Assembly: GCA_031216915.1 (NCBI GenBank)
Contig: CM062296.1
Coordinates: 797,773,022-797,837,021 of the forward strand
Direction of reading: 5' to 3'
Length of the DNA: 64,000 bases
From: Pictodentalium vernedei
Lineage: Eukaryota; Mollusca; Scaphopoda; Dentaliida; Dentaliidae
Shown in pieces: positions 43,800 through 54,245 of the stretch (positions are counted from its first letter, which is position 1; the number at the start of each line of letters is the position of its first letter). The notes under the pieces are model-generated. The model was not told the origin of the DNA. It did no database searches and saw only the letters and a list, made by a program, of their open reading frames with translations. The position numbers were made by a program, and so were the translations under genes.

Positions 43800-44193
43800 A
43801 TAGGCAACTTGACATAATTTCATAAAAATTTTTAAGTACAGCCCTGATTATTTTTTGCCACTCCTTTTTCCTCTCCTCCTTCTATATCCTCCTTAGAATC
43901 ACCATTTCTCCAAAAATTACGTGTCTGGCATCCTTTAAACTGAGATTTACAAGCACAAAGATCAGTGAGATGTTGACTGATGAAGGGCCAGAGAATGATA
44001 ATTGGCGCCAATTTCGGGACGTCCTTGACACTGCGCATGTGCAGTGGGGGCGTAGTATGGAGGTCCTATAGGACATGATTTCTGTTGGTTTTGGATGCAA
44101 ATTTTGGGGATTGGGGGTCAAAATTTGTGTTTGGCCCTGGTTTTGTTAGAGTTAGCACCAGCTAAGTCTGGGTCATTGGTACAGTATAAAAAT
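43800..44193. repeat. DIRS C inner right end (first copy)
   Basis: Starts TAGGCAACTTGACATAATTT and ends at the usual terminus TATAAAAAT. Its ITR (43991-44193) is of the copy-B kind (TGGTTTTGTTAGAGTTAGCACC). Confidence 0.85.
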
Positions 44194-44591
44194 ATAGGCA
44201 ACTTAACATAATTTCATAAAAAATTTTAAGTACAGCCCTGATTATTTTTTGTCACTCCTTTTTCCTCTCCTCCTTCTATATCCTCCTTAGAATCACCATT
44301 TCTCCAATAATTACGTGGCTGGCATCCTTTAAACTGAGATTTACAAGCACAAAGATCAGTGAGATGTTGACTGATGAAGGGCCAAACAGAGAATGATAAT
44401 TGGCGCCAATTTCGGAACGTCCTTGACACTGCGCATGCGCAGTAAGGGCAAAGTATGGAGGTCCTTCAGGACATGATTTCTTTTGGTTTTAGATGAAAAT
44501 TTTGGGGATTGGGGGGCAAAATTTGTGTTTGGTCCTAGATTTTTAAGAGTTAGCACCAGCTATGTCTGGGTCATTGGTACAGTATAAAAAT
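44194..44591. repeat. DIRS C outer right end (second copy)
   Basis: Repeats the same ~395 bases from ATAGGCAACTTAACATAATTT to TATAAAAAT, but its ITR (44389-44591) is of the left-ITR kind (TAGATTTTTAAGAGTTAGCACC, GTAAGGGCAAAG). This is the end that pairs with 37079-37302. Confidence 0.85.
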
Positions 44592-45800
44592 ATCTTCTCT
44601 GTTAGTTGGCATAATGGAAATGAATGGGTGCCGCCCTGGTTCCCGATGTACTCTACTATTGTCGAGTTGTCCGACCAAATTGAACATGAACGTCCGTTAT
44701 TATGTGAATCCAATGTTGTTGCGCTAGCAATAATTAACATCATCTTGTTGATGTTTATGTGTTTCTCCTGGAACCGAGGGTCCCAAAGACCCCGACACTT
44801 CAAGACTGCTGGACGTAGGGTCACGAACAGGCGGCCCATCAGAATGAGATCCACAGCTGCGCTGCACAGCTCCAACAGTCGCATGAATTCCCTCACTATT
44901 AAAGCGTCTGAGTGTAGACAAAAGCGAGCATAACAACTGACTAATTTTGCTCTGAGTAACAGCAGACGAAGCAGAATGTTGTGAGTCTCAAAGCTCAATC
45001 CCAAGTGAATAGACGACTTGTACGGAGCTAGATCCGACTTTTTCTCGTTTACGATGAAACCGAGACGTCGAAGTAATAGAAGCAGACTCTGAACATCGTT
45101 CTGAAGAATAATTCTGTTGCAGTATCCCTGCAGAAGGTCGTCCAAGTAAGCAGACGTTACCGCAGACAAATGAGCTTGTAAGTAAGACATTACCAAGTTC
45201 ATTATTCGCGTGAAATGCCCAGGAGGCCAGATTCAGACCAAAGCATATTGTTCAGAACTGATACACCTTCCCTTGTATGGCGAACTGCTGGTACTTTTAG
45301 AATGTTGGATGTACCAGGACATGAAAGTATGGATCCTTAAATCTATGCTTGCTGCATAGTCGATCACTCGAACGCTCGCTTTTACCGACTGAATGATTTC
45401 CATAAAAAAAACTTTTAGAGCCATGATAAACTTGTTATCCAGCTCAAGTCTATTACCGGTCGGAACGAGACATCTGGCTTTGGTACGAGGAACAGGTGAC
45501 TGTAAAAATCTTGAGAATCCTGATTCTTGATGACCTGTATTGCTTCCTTTGACAAGAGAGCTTATACCTCCGGTCGGAGAAACTCTCTTATGCAAGAATT
45601 TGATGGAAGATTTGACCAATGCAGACAACTTGTTAGTGGGGTTTTACTCGGAAAGATAGCCGTAAGCCATCCGAGACTACACTTCTCACCCACTGATCTT
45701 CTGTGATTGTTATCCAGTTTTTTGCGGAGCTTGATAACCTTCCGCCAACTGGCCAGCAATGGTGGGCTAAACCATCACCTGTATGACCTGCAAGGCTTAC
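44592..45800 (-). pseudogene. DIRS F reverse transcriptase remnant
   Basis: Continues the gene broken at 37078. The longest open piece (45202-44592) has SAYLDDLLQGY and LGLSFETHN, then a broken RNase H start with a visible SDNSTIVEYIGNQGGT. The piece at 45233-45628 has weak matches to the fingers and first catalytic motif (YAASIDL). Most of RNase H's first motif is deleted. Several frameshifts; dead. Confidence 0.75.
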
Positions 45801-47735
45801 AGGAGGAACCACGTCCTCCCCGCAAAAAAACCTTGTCTCGTCGGCCTAGGGGTGTCTGACCTATAGTTCCGATCAGACCTATGCCCCTTTCCCGAGTCGC
45901 TATACTGACGACCTCAAGAGCAATTATAAGAGGGTTACTTATACCCTCGTGAGGAGTTTTCTATTGACGATTTTTGTCTGGAACGCCTTCCTTTACTCGT
46001 CTGCTGAAGCAGGTCGTTGATACACCGACTTCAAAAGCAGAGCACTAGATGCCTTCTTAGTAGCCTGTTCATAGACTAATGAAAGCTAGTCGTCGAAAAT
46101 AAAATGTTCGGAAACCGGAGGGACTCGGAGAGAGCTTTTCACCTTGTCATCTTATCAGTGATGACAACGCAAGGGCAGCATCAGGTCTGATTAACTCCAG
46201 GTTAGCCACTGTTAGGGCAGAGTTATACGTGGTATACATAATTGCCCTGGAAAGAACTCTAAGAGAGGTACAAACGTCCTCAAATTCCTTTCTCTTGAGA
46301 TGTTGCGCCATAGCTCTTGTGAGGTGACCTGCGCAAGACGTAATGTCCAAATTTACTCTATTTGAAGAAATTGCTGTGTCAATTGTGTCTGACCGAATAG
46401 TAAATGATACAAGTAAGGATACCTCTAGATCCCCGGCCTGCTCATCCAAATGCAGAAAAACTCTCTGAACATCTTCCCCGACCATTTTTAAATGAATGTG
46501 GTCCAAAAAACGGTATGTATACGGAAGATGAAGATAAGAAACTGCCTTCTTCCTTGCACTCAAAGAGGATAAATACGGAAAGGACTTCCTCCTTTGTCCG
46601 GATAAAGTCTGTGCCTAACGACACCAGCGGTTTCTCTCTTGTCGTCGCAGCATTCTGATTTGGCAGAACAAAATCAGGCTAGTATTGATGGATGAAAGCC
46701 ACCGGAACTATGTACTGTTCCGAAAGGGAAGGGTAATCCTCTTCCTTATCCCCTCCACCATCCGAGAGAATCAGTTGCGAATCTCGGTCCATTGCATCTG
46801 CACGAACAGACGACTGGGCCGACCCAGCAGCGTCCGACAGCTCAGGTACCGAGTCTGAGGGAGGCTGCATCTGCACTTGCTGGGATACTGCTATTAGCTG
46901 CGCAATCTGCGACAGCAAGTCTGTCATCAAGCCCTGAGGAGCAGCGGTTTTCCGTTTCTTAGCCGCTTGCTGCTCCTGGGGCGGTGTGTCAGAAACGGAT
47001 CCTTTCTCCGAATGTCCCGATGATGAAGGCCTAATCTCCCTAGCTACCGGATGGTCCGACTTCACGGGGGAAGAGTGGTTCCTTCTTTGTGCAGCAGAAT
47101 GGATATCTGAAGTCGGGTAACTAGAATGCAGTCGTGTGTGCTTAAGTAACGTAGTGGAGGAAGCCGTGACTGAAGCCGACCCGGCTACAGACTAGATGGA
47201 GTGTCCCGAGCGGCGGGCGGACATATGCTCCGTCTCGTGCAACAGGGTTCCCCCAGAATATTGAAAAAAAAAATTTGAGGACTTTCAAGGACCTTTTTGA
47301 AGAAAATTCAAGGATATTCAAGGACCTTTTACAATAAGTAATCAATTTTGCCTCGGTTCACAACTTGTTTGTTTGGACTTGTCAACGAAGTTATTCGTTC
47401 CCTTTCGGACCGCTATTATGCTTGTGATAAATTGGCTATCAAATTCAAGGACATTCAAGGACCTTTTACTGATATACCTCGTTTTCAATGACTTTCCAGG
47501 CCTTGAAAATAGCATTTCAAATTCAAGGAGATTCCAGGTTTTCAAGGACCTGCGGCTACCCTGTGCAAGTTTCCAACCAGAAAACTTCATTTCGGCCTTG
47601 TGAAACGTAGCGGAGGAAGCATTGACTGAAGCCGACCCCGGCTGCAGTCTAAACAGAGCATCCAGAGTGGACGGCGGACATATGCTCCGGCTTGTGCAGG
47701 TTTCTCGAAACAACATCTGACCCCAGACGTTGCTA
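45801..47735 (-). pseudogene. DIRS F gag remnant (with MITE insertion)
   Basis: Matches gag of copy E: a broken C-terminal basic tail (45840-46000), LTVANLELIRPDAALAL (46150-46210), CAGHLTRAMAQHLKRKEF (~46270-46340), and the Gln/Ser-rich middle (46679-47065, LSQIAQLIAVSQQVQ). A hAT MITE at 47243-47563 splits it, and a ~90-base gag segment is present on both sides (47152-47243 and 47607-47700). The start of gag is deleted. Not functional. Confidence 0.7.
47243..47563. mobile_element. hAT-type MITE
   Basis: 321 bases with ends CAGGGTTCCCCCAGAATA and (reverse complement) CAGGGTAGCCGCAGG, a hAT-like CAGGG tip. The interior has repeated TTCAAGGACCTTTT and ATTCAAGGA motifs. TGCAA occurs directly outside both ends (47238-47242, 47564-47568), shorter than the 8 bp usual for hAT, so the exact duplication is uncertain. 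Confidence 0.7.
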
Positions 47736-48497
47736 AATCGATTAGAGAAGGGGGAAAAACGACCAAGTTCCCAAAGGGAACATGAATAGCCCAAGGGCAT
47801 CCCGATAGAGCCTAAGTGTGGACAAAATCCAAACTTTTTTGAGCTACACTACTGGAATATTAATCCATGTATCCTACAGTGTACTACAGTAATAGAATAT
47901 AAAAAAAACTACCTATATATGAGGACGTTGATAATGTAAACAACGCCAATGTAAACAAGACATCAGGCACACAAAAAGGCCCAAAATCAGAACCAATTGA
48001 AATGCTATCAAATGCAAAGCTAGATCTTCAAACAAAGAAAAAACGATACATCAGATAGAAGGTACATGACTAAATGGCCTAACACGCCTAGGGTGAGGAC
48101 GTAACCCTGGGGAAGAAACAGAATAATATTCTGTAATAAATGTTAAACTTCCAAGAAATTTAATAAAAAATTTCAATAAAAAAGAGCCAAAAAGCTTAAG
48201 AGTTTAACAGGAAGGGTTCATGGAAGGATAGGGAAGGAATACTTAACAAACAGTGGAAAAATCATTTTTAAAAATGACGATGTCAGGCATATGTCCTGAA
48301 ATTGGGAAACATAAAATAATTTGATAAATATTATAAAGTTACAGCTCTGAACGTCCAAAACCACTGTTGAACACTTCCTTCATCCAATAACAGACTTGTA
48401 TCCACCAATTCTTTCATTGATTGGTGTCTGGCATCCTCAAAAAAGGAGATTTTAAAGCACAGATGTCATTTCATTGTTAATGACATTTAGGGCCAAA
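47736..48497 (-). other. DIRS F leader upstream of gag
   Basis: Non-coding, collinear with copies E and G (CAAAGGGAACATGA, CTAAGTGTGGACAAAATCC, GGGTGAGGACGTAACC). It has no HINE at the GATAAATATTATAAAG site and so serves as an empty-site reference for the HINE1 insertion in copy E. Confidence 0.6.
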
Positions 48498-48704
48498 CAA
48501 GGAATGATGTTGGCGCCAATTCCGGTCACTTCCTGACGTCTGCGCATGCACGGAGAGTAAATGCATAGAGAGCCAGATAGGACTTTTAATTTTTGGTTTT
48601 GCAAGCAAATTTTGGGGATTGGGGGTTCAAAATTTGTGTTTGGCCCTTGATAACTTTGAGTTAAGCACCAGCTAGTCTGGGCCATTGGTTTACAGTGTAA
48701 AAAT
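48498..48704. repeat. DIRS F right inverted terminal repeat
   Basis: Partner of 31894-32118: TTGGCGCCAATTCCGG, GGGGATTGGGGGTTCAAAA, ending TTTACAGTGTAAAAAT. Confidence 0.85.
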
Positions 48705-48719
48705 ATGGAAAACTGAGCA

Positions 48720-49137
48720 TTGTCAATATCACGAGAGGAGCAATATGCATCAGGCAAAGAGATCGACTTTGAAACAACAGTGGACACTCCGTCTAAGCTA
48801 AAGTTGGAATCAGCGACAGGTGGAAAGGGAGTCAAAAGGAAACTTGAGACTAAATGTATTGAAAGAAAGTATGAGGCCATACTTATGGTAGAAAATGGAC
48901 AGAAATCCAAGGCAGAAATTGCAAGGCAATTCAATATTCCAGCCAACAGCATCAAGGAAGGATATCTGATGTTTGGCGTTAAAAGGGCACAGATGCGACG
49001 GAGTACTTTTGAAGACGGGGAGTCGGCCCTGATCAAGTGGTTTTAGTTCGTCAGAGACCAAAATCTGCCAATTTTGGGACCAGTGTTGCAGATGAAGGCA
49101 GTTGAATTTGCAAAAAACAAGAAGAATGTTACTAAGG
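48720..49137 (+). pseudogene. pogo/Tigger transposase, N-terminal HTH part
   Basis: Encodes KRKLETKCIERKYEAILMVE and SKAEIARQFNIPANSIKEG, a CENP-B/psq-type helix-turn-helix like that at the start of pogo-superfamily transposases. No ATG start is visible: the frame opens at a TTG (48720) just after a TGA, close to the DIRS F right end. A TAG at 49044-49046 interrupts it, after which the same frame continues (DQNLPILGPVLQMKAVEFAK, the usual second DNA-binding segment start) until the next insertion at ~49138. Confidence 0.75.
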
Positions 49138-49819
49138 TAACACATAAACAACCCCCACCCCCACCACCCCCCTTCTGACCTTCACCTTGCAGATGTGGTG
49201 GAAACTATTATATGCGACACACCCTTTGACTGTCCTTAACATTTGTAAAAAGTTTAACAATTGTACTATGATTCGTTTTTGAGTTATGGCTGAGACACGA
49301 ATATTGACCGATTTTTAGAGTGACCTTGAAATGTGACCTTGATCTACAGATCTGGCTGTGGTGCATCACACATCCACCCATTGTCCTGTATAATTGAGCG
49401 ATGTTAGATGATTGTAGCCCTAATAGTTTTGGAGTTATGCTTGAGACACAATTTGTGACCCTGAACATAGGAAGGTGGAAACTATTATACGCAACACACC
49501 TTCTGACTGTCCTTAACATTTGTAAAGAGTTTAACAATTGTACTATGTTTCATTTCTGAGTTATGGCTGAGACACGAATACTGACCAATTTTTAGTGTGA
49601 CCTTGAAATGTGACCTTGACCTTGAAGGTATGAACCCAGCTATGGTATGTGACACATCCGCCCGTGGTCCTTTATAATTGTGTGAAGTTTGATGACTGTG
49701 GCCCTAACCTTTTTCGAGTTATTGGCTCGGACACACACACACACACGGACACATGGACAGATGGACACACGCACACTTCAATCACTATATGCCACCCGAC
49801 CTAAGTCGGGGGGCATAAA
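49138..49819. mobile_element. Satellite element (family 4) with terminal hairpin
   Basis: Splits the pogo gene. Two ~272-base direct repeats (from ~49198 and ~49471: GGTGGAAACTATTATA, GACTGTCCTTAACATTTGTAAA, GAGTTATGGCTGAGACACGAATA). Then an ACACAC/GGACA tail and a terminal hairpin TGCCACCCGACCTAAGTCGGGGGGCA (about 49786-49812) followed by TAAAAA. The left side is a C-rich tract. It resembles the HINE class in plan, but no subterminal repeat was recognised at the left. Confidence 0.6.
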
Positions 49820-50831
49820 AACTAAAATGTGACGAATTTAAAGTGTCTGTAGGATGGCTGGGTAGATTTAAGGAGCAACATGAAATAACTTTGAAAACAG
49901 TTGGTGGTGAAGCAAATGCTGTTGATATGAACTCACCCCAAATGGACGATAGGGTCAGCAAACGAAAAAAATTCTCTTGGAAAAGTATCAAGCCAAAGAC
50001 ATTTACAATGCAGATGAAACAGGCATTTTTTATCAATCATTGCCAGAAAAAAACTTTTGAATTTAAGAACACTGACTGCCATGGTGGAAAACAAAGTAAG
50101 GAAAGACTAACAACAATGGTGTGTGCTAACATGAATGGGACCGATAAATTACCATTGTTGATCATTAACAAATCGAACAATCCATGCTGTTTCAAAAATG
50201 TTCGGCCACTTCCTACAAAGTACAAAGCCAACAAAAAAGCCTGGATGACATCAGACATTTTTAATGAGGACAAGAAAATGCAATGCCAGAAAAGAAAGAT
50301 TGCTCTGATGTTAGAAAGCTGTCCTGCAAACCCTCATACTGAAGGACTTAGAGCAACAGAACTTATTTTTCTGCCCCCCAATACAACATCCAAGACACAT
50401 CCAATGGACTAAGGCATAATTAAAAATTTGAAGGCTCATTGTAGGAAATGTGTGCTTATGCGTGTCATAGATCAAAAGACTGAAATGGCAGTGTCTGTTT
50501 TAGATGCCCTCCATCTGATGCACTAATTGTGGATTTGAGTAATGACAATGACAATTGCCAATTGTTACAAGCACAGCGGGTTTGGAGTGCAATCATGCAA
50601 TGATGATGATGATGATGAAAGTGACCCAGAATATGATCTTTCTTTATCAAGGCTGGCTCAACACGACCCTACACATGACAATATGCAATTGTTAATGGAT
50701 GTTGATGAAAACATTCCAACTTGTTCTGCCATGACAGTGGAAGACATTGTTGATGATTTCACAGCTTCAAACGAAATGCAGAGTGGATGATGAAATTGAT
50801 TGTCCTGACGCTACTGGCTGAGAAAGTAGAA
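49820..50831 (+). pseudogene. pogo/Tigger transposase, DDE domain (decayed)
   Basis: Resumes with CDEFKVSVGWLGRFKEQHEI (CENP-B-type second DNA-binding region). Then IYNADETGIFYQSLP (first catalytic Asp), NGTDKLPLLIINKS, ALMLESCPANPH (second catalytic position, Glu where Asp is usual in this family), LIFLPPNTTS and PMD followed by a stop at 50410-50412 (third catalytic Asp retained). A one-base shift occurs near 50050 and the coding pattern continues past the stop to an acidic segment (DDDDDESDPEYDLSLSRL). Interrupted by HINE2b at 50832. It would have cut and pasted the element at TA sites; it is inactive. Confidence 0.8.
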
Positions 50832-52021
50832 TGAAAGTGTCAATGACACTGTCGCTCAACTTTAACAGGAATTAGTATTTGCTGTGACCAGGTCAACAAT
50901 AATGAATATGACAGGAATCAGTATTTGTCGTGACCAAGTCAACAATAATGAATAAGAAAAAAAGGAGTTTTGTTGTGACCATGTCAACCATAGTAAATCA
51001 ATTACATGGTGACCGCAATGGTCTAAAGAATAGGACATATGTATTATATGTGATGCATCCCATGTTAGTAAACATTCACACAAAAATTTATTCAAATCAG
51101 AGCTTTCGTATAGAAGTTCTGAGCAAAAAACTGAATGAACAAAATTTTGAACAAAATGGCTACTGGTGGCCATCTTGAATTTCGGACCAGACCCCAAAAC
51201 AATCATTCTCATCCCACGGTGATAACAAAGATATCCAAGAAGTTTTGTAAAGATCGGTTCATAAATACGGCCTCTAGCCCGAGCCATATTGGCATTTGCA
51301 GTTACAGTGTTGAAAGTAACACTAAATAGATCAAAGTTAGTCTAATTGGCATAATTTATGCACGAGAAAAAAACTCATATTATATGTGATGTATCCCATG
51401 GTACTAAACATTCACACAAAAAATTATTCAAATCAGCGCTTTCGTATGGAAGTTCTGCGCAAAAGTCTGATTGCACCTATTTTTGTACAAAATGGGTGCC
51501 AGTGGCCATCTTGAATTTCAGACCAGACCCCAAAACACTCGTTCTCGTCCCACGGTGATAACAAAGGAACCCAAGAAGTTTCATAAAGATCGGTTCATAA
51601 ATACGGCCTCTAGCCGAGCCATATTGGCATTTGCACTTACAGTGCTGAAAGTAACACTAAATAAATCAAAGTTAGTCTAATTTGCATAATTTACGTAAGA
51701 AAAAAACTTTATTATATGTGATGTATCCAATGGTACTAAACATTCATACAAAAAATTATTCAAATCAGAGCTTTCATATGGAAATTCTGCGCAAAAATCT
51801 GATTGCACCTAATTTTGTACAAAATGGCTGCCAGCGGCCATCTTGAATTTTGGACCGGACCCAAAAACACTCGCTCTTGTCCCAAGGTGATAACAAAGGT
51901 ACCCAAGAAGTTACGTAAAGATCAGTTCATAAATACGGCCTCCAGTCTGAGCCGTGTTGACGGCACAACAGATGATGGGCCATGACAATACATCAAATTT
52001 GGCTTCGCCAAAGTTGAGCTA
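50832..52021 (-). mobile_element. HINE2 Helentron-like satellite element, copy b (complete)
   Basis: Left end TGAAAGTGTCAATGACACTG, the same stem-loop as HINE1, then GCTCAACTTT. Right end is a hairpin GGCTTCGCCAAAGTTGAGCTA, whose AAAGTTGAGC is the reverse complement of the left subterminal repeat. Inside are about three ~340-base HINE2 units (TTCATAAATACGGCCTCTAG etc.). The pogo reading frame resumes after it, giving the empty site with no target duplication. Confidence 0.85.
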
Positions 52022-52228
52022 AAAATGGTACACTGTGGATGAGGCTCTGTTAGGGTGCAACATTTTGAGAAGTTATTTCTAGGTTAAGCCAGAATCAGAG
52101 GAGCTTCTGAAAGAACTTTCTAAAATCACTGACAAGCTCTCAAAAGACAAATTCAACAATGGACATAAAAAGCAATCGGTAACCACAATTTTTTTTAAAC
52201 AACCTGTGTTCTGTGTGTATATGTAATG
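52022..52228 (+). pseudogene. pogo/Tigger transposase, C-terminal piece
   Basis: Encodes WYTVDEALLGCNILRSYF, then a stop, then PESEELLKELSKITDKLS and FFKQP, the usual Tigger-type C-terminus (W…DE.L……LR.Y; …..I..FF). Ends near 52228. Confidence 0.65.
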
Positions 52229-52906
52229 CAATAATCTGTACTATTCAAATTTTATTATGTTTTCAATTTTGATCGCAAAACATAACTTATGACCCTTCAT
52301 TGGAATGAGTTGAGCTCACACCAATAAGAGGTCATAAGCTATGGTTTACTTTTGTAACTTTGCGGAATAACTGCAATGAACATTTTCTCCCATGTCTGTA
52401 CCATGTGGCTGGGCCGATATCATCAGTATGGAAACAGAAGAAACATTTCTTGCAGAGAAGTTTTTTCCTGCATCCATACTTAAAATACAAGCTCATTCAT
52501 TAGTTTTCATTAGTTATCCATGCTATCTCCATTCATAATGTACAGTCCTCTGTTATTTATCGCATTCATGATGACCCGCTTTCTTGTTGTACATTTGTAA
52601 GCAGCATTCCTTGTTCTGTACATTCCTATTTTTTATGTGAACTTTAAAATAAATAATGAAAACAAACTAAGTTAAGTTGCGACTCATTTCATCAGTTTCG
52701 TGTACACAAACAATTTAGAAAGACTGAAAACTGAAATAAATGTTCAAAGCATGCATAGATGTTGAGCATCCGAACAACGTGATGGTATCTCATTTTCCTT
52801 TGCTGATAAAAAGCATTGAATTACCCAAATCTGTTTAATTCAAACACCTGGATAACTCGAGGTTCACAGACGGTCTGGCAAACTTCGAGTTAATGGGTTT
52901 TGACTG
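52229..52906 (+). other. pogo/Tigger 3' non-coding region and right TIR
   Basis: Contains an imperfect palindrome (about 52276-52346, ACTTATGACCC…GGTCATAAGCT) and the right terminal repeat (ATAACTCGAGGTTC … AATGGGTTTTGACTG, ending 52906). No gene. Confidence 0.65.
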
Positions 52907-52908
52907 TA

Positions 52909-53379
52909 CATGTAGCTGAGAGTGATACCACACAAGTTTGATGCAACATATATTTTTAATGTTCCCTTGAGAACTGAACCATCTCAAAACAGACCCCATT
53001 AAGGTACAGAAACGTCCCCTCTTACTTGACCCAAACCGTCTTCCGGCAGTCTAGTAGAATAGTTTAAAGAATAAAATTATTAAAGATAAGTTTATTTTCA
53101 ATAACACATCTGGTGATCAGAACTCCCTAACCTGTCGTATATATAATGACTTAAACTTCACATTTTTTGCCTCAAAAACATAGCTTATGATCTTGTTACG
53201 AAGAAGTATTCTAAGTACTGCCCAATTTGAATTAAAGTTAAGTAACTGCATAAAAACATCACCAAGCTCAGTAAAATTCAATGTCTACTAGTAGGTGTTC
53301 ATGACAAAGGCACATACTAAATCAGTATAGCAAAAAAGTTAAAATTACAGTTGAAGGTAAGTAATGCTGCAAAAAAATC
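52909..53379. other. Unassigned spacer
   Basis: Flanks the pogo element on the right (TA at 52907-52908). No gene, repeat or terminal structure recognised. Confidence 0.3.
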
Positions 53380-54245
53380 GAATAATTACGTGCCATAACT
53401 CTACACATAATCATCGGGCTGGACTGGTTTACAAACTTGTCCTGTAGATTGTTCAGTTAAACACAACTGCTGACTATTGGCCCAGCCAATTAATATTTGC
53501 TGAAGTTTTCGAGCTAATGAACGAAACATTTGTTCAAAATGATTAATTAGGAATCGTAACTCTGCTTCCTAATTATTAGACTGGACTTGTTTTCAAACTT
53601 AACCTATAGATTCTTTGGTTAAACTCAAACACCAAATATTTGTTGAAGTTATCATGCTAATGAAAGAAAAATTTGTTAGATTGTCAAATTAGGGGTTGTA
53701 ACTCCATTCCCAAATTATCAGACTGGACTGGTTTTCAAAAGGGGCCTATAGGTTCTTTGGTTGAACTCAAATACCCTATACTGCCTCAATCAATAAATAT
53801 TTTTTCAAGTTATTGTGGTAACAAACAAAAAATTTATTTTAATTGACTAATTACTTTGCACATAATCATCAGAGCAGGTTGAGGTTTTTTTTATCAAACA
53901 TGACCTGTAAATTCTTCAGTCGAACTCAAATACCAGATATTGGTCCAAACAATAAATATTTGTTGAAGTTATCTTGCAAATGAAAGAAGATTCATTAAAA
54001 TTGACTAAGAGGAGCCATAACTTTGCCCTTAATCATCGAAATGGTCTGGTTTTCGAATTTGATCATAAATGTATTCAGGACAACTCCCACATCAAATACA
54101 AAACCAATCAGATAATATTCGTTGAAGTTATCATACTAACAAACACTGGAGTGGATGGAATGACAGAATGTTAGAATGATGGAAAGATGGTAGGACAAGG
54201 GTAACACTATATACCCCCGGCCATTTTATGGTGGGGGAATAATAA
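53380..54245. repeat. Satellite element (family 5), ~155-base units with terminal hairpin
   Basis: Five diverged units, with anchors GGACTGGTTT…CTGTAGATT…GGTTAAACTCAAA at ~53421, 53583, 53725, 53880 and 54043. It ends with ACACTATATACCCCCGGCCA and TGGTGGGGG forming a hairpin (about 54210-54236). The plan matches family 4 at 49138. Non-coding. Confidence 0.6.

Larger units (their letters stand above)
37079..44591 (-). mobile_element. DIRS type-1 retrotransposon, copy C (best preserved)
   Basis: About 7.5 kb with left ITR, ICR, complete gag-RT-RNaseH-recombinase order and, unusually, two successive right ends (43800-44193 and 44194-44591). It is inserted in the RNase H gene of DIRS F. By alignment with copy E the flanks (…ATTAGGAAA and ATCTTCTCTG…) rejoin with no duplicated or lost bases. 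Gag is open end to end; RT, RNase H and recombinase carry two 4-base indels and a nonsense codon. Confidence 0.92.
31894..48704 (-). mobile_element. DIRS type-2 retrotransposon, copy F
   Basis: Outer DIRS inside the pogo element. Left ITR at 31894, right ITR ending 48704. It contains HINE3 (32213-35106) within its ICR, DIRS C (37079-44591) within its RNase H zone and a hAT MITE (47243-47563). The remaining coding sequence is collinear with copy E but heavily decayed, and the recombinase is missing or unrecognisable. No target duplication. Confidence 0.85.
31378..52906 (+). mobile_element. pogo/Tigger-like DNA transposon with nested insertions
   Basis: Left TIR starts CAGTTGAAACCCATTAACTC at 31378; right TIR (reverse complement CAGTCAAAACCCATTAACTC) ends at 52906. 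TA flanks both ends (31376-31377, 52907-52908), as for Tc1/mariner/pogo insertions. Removing the nested DIRS F, the 49138-49819 element and HINE2 copy b leaves about 2.8 kb, a normal Tigger length, with the transposase on the plus strand. 31397-31893 is its 5' non-coding segment. Confidence 0.85.

Noticed and set aside
37079..44591. LTR retrotransposon or endogenous retrovirus
   Set aside because: Ends are inverted rather than direct repeats, and there is no protease, no DDE integrase and no envelope-like frame.
47152..47700. ~90-base repeat flanking the hAT MITE as its target duplication
   Set aside because: Too long and diverged, and not adjacent to the MITE tips on the right; more likely a gag segment duplication.
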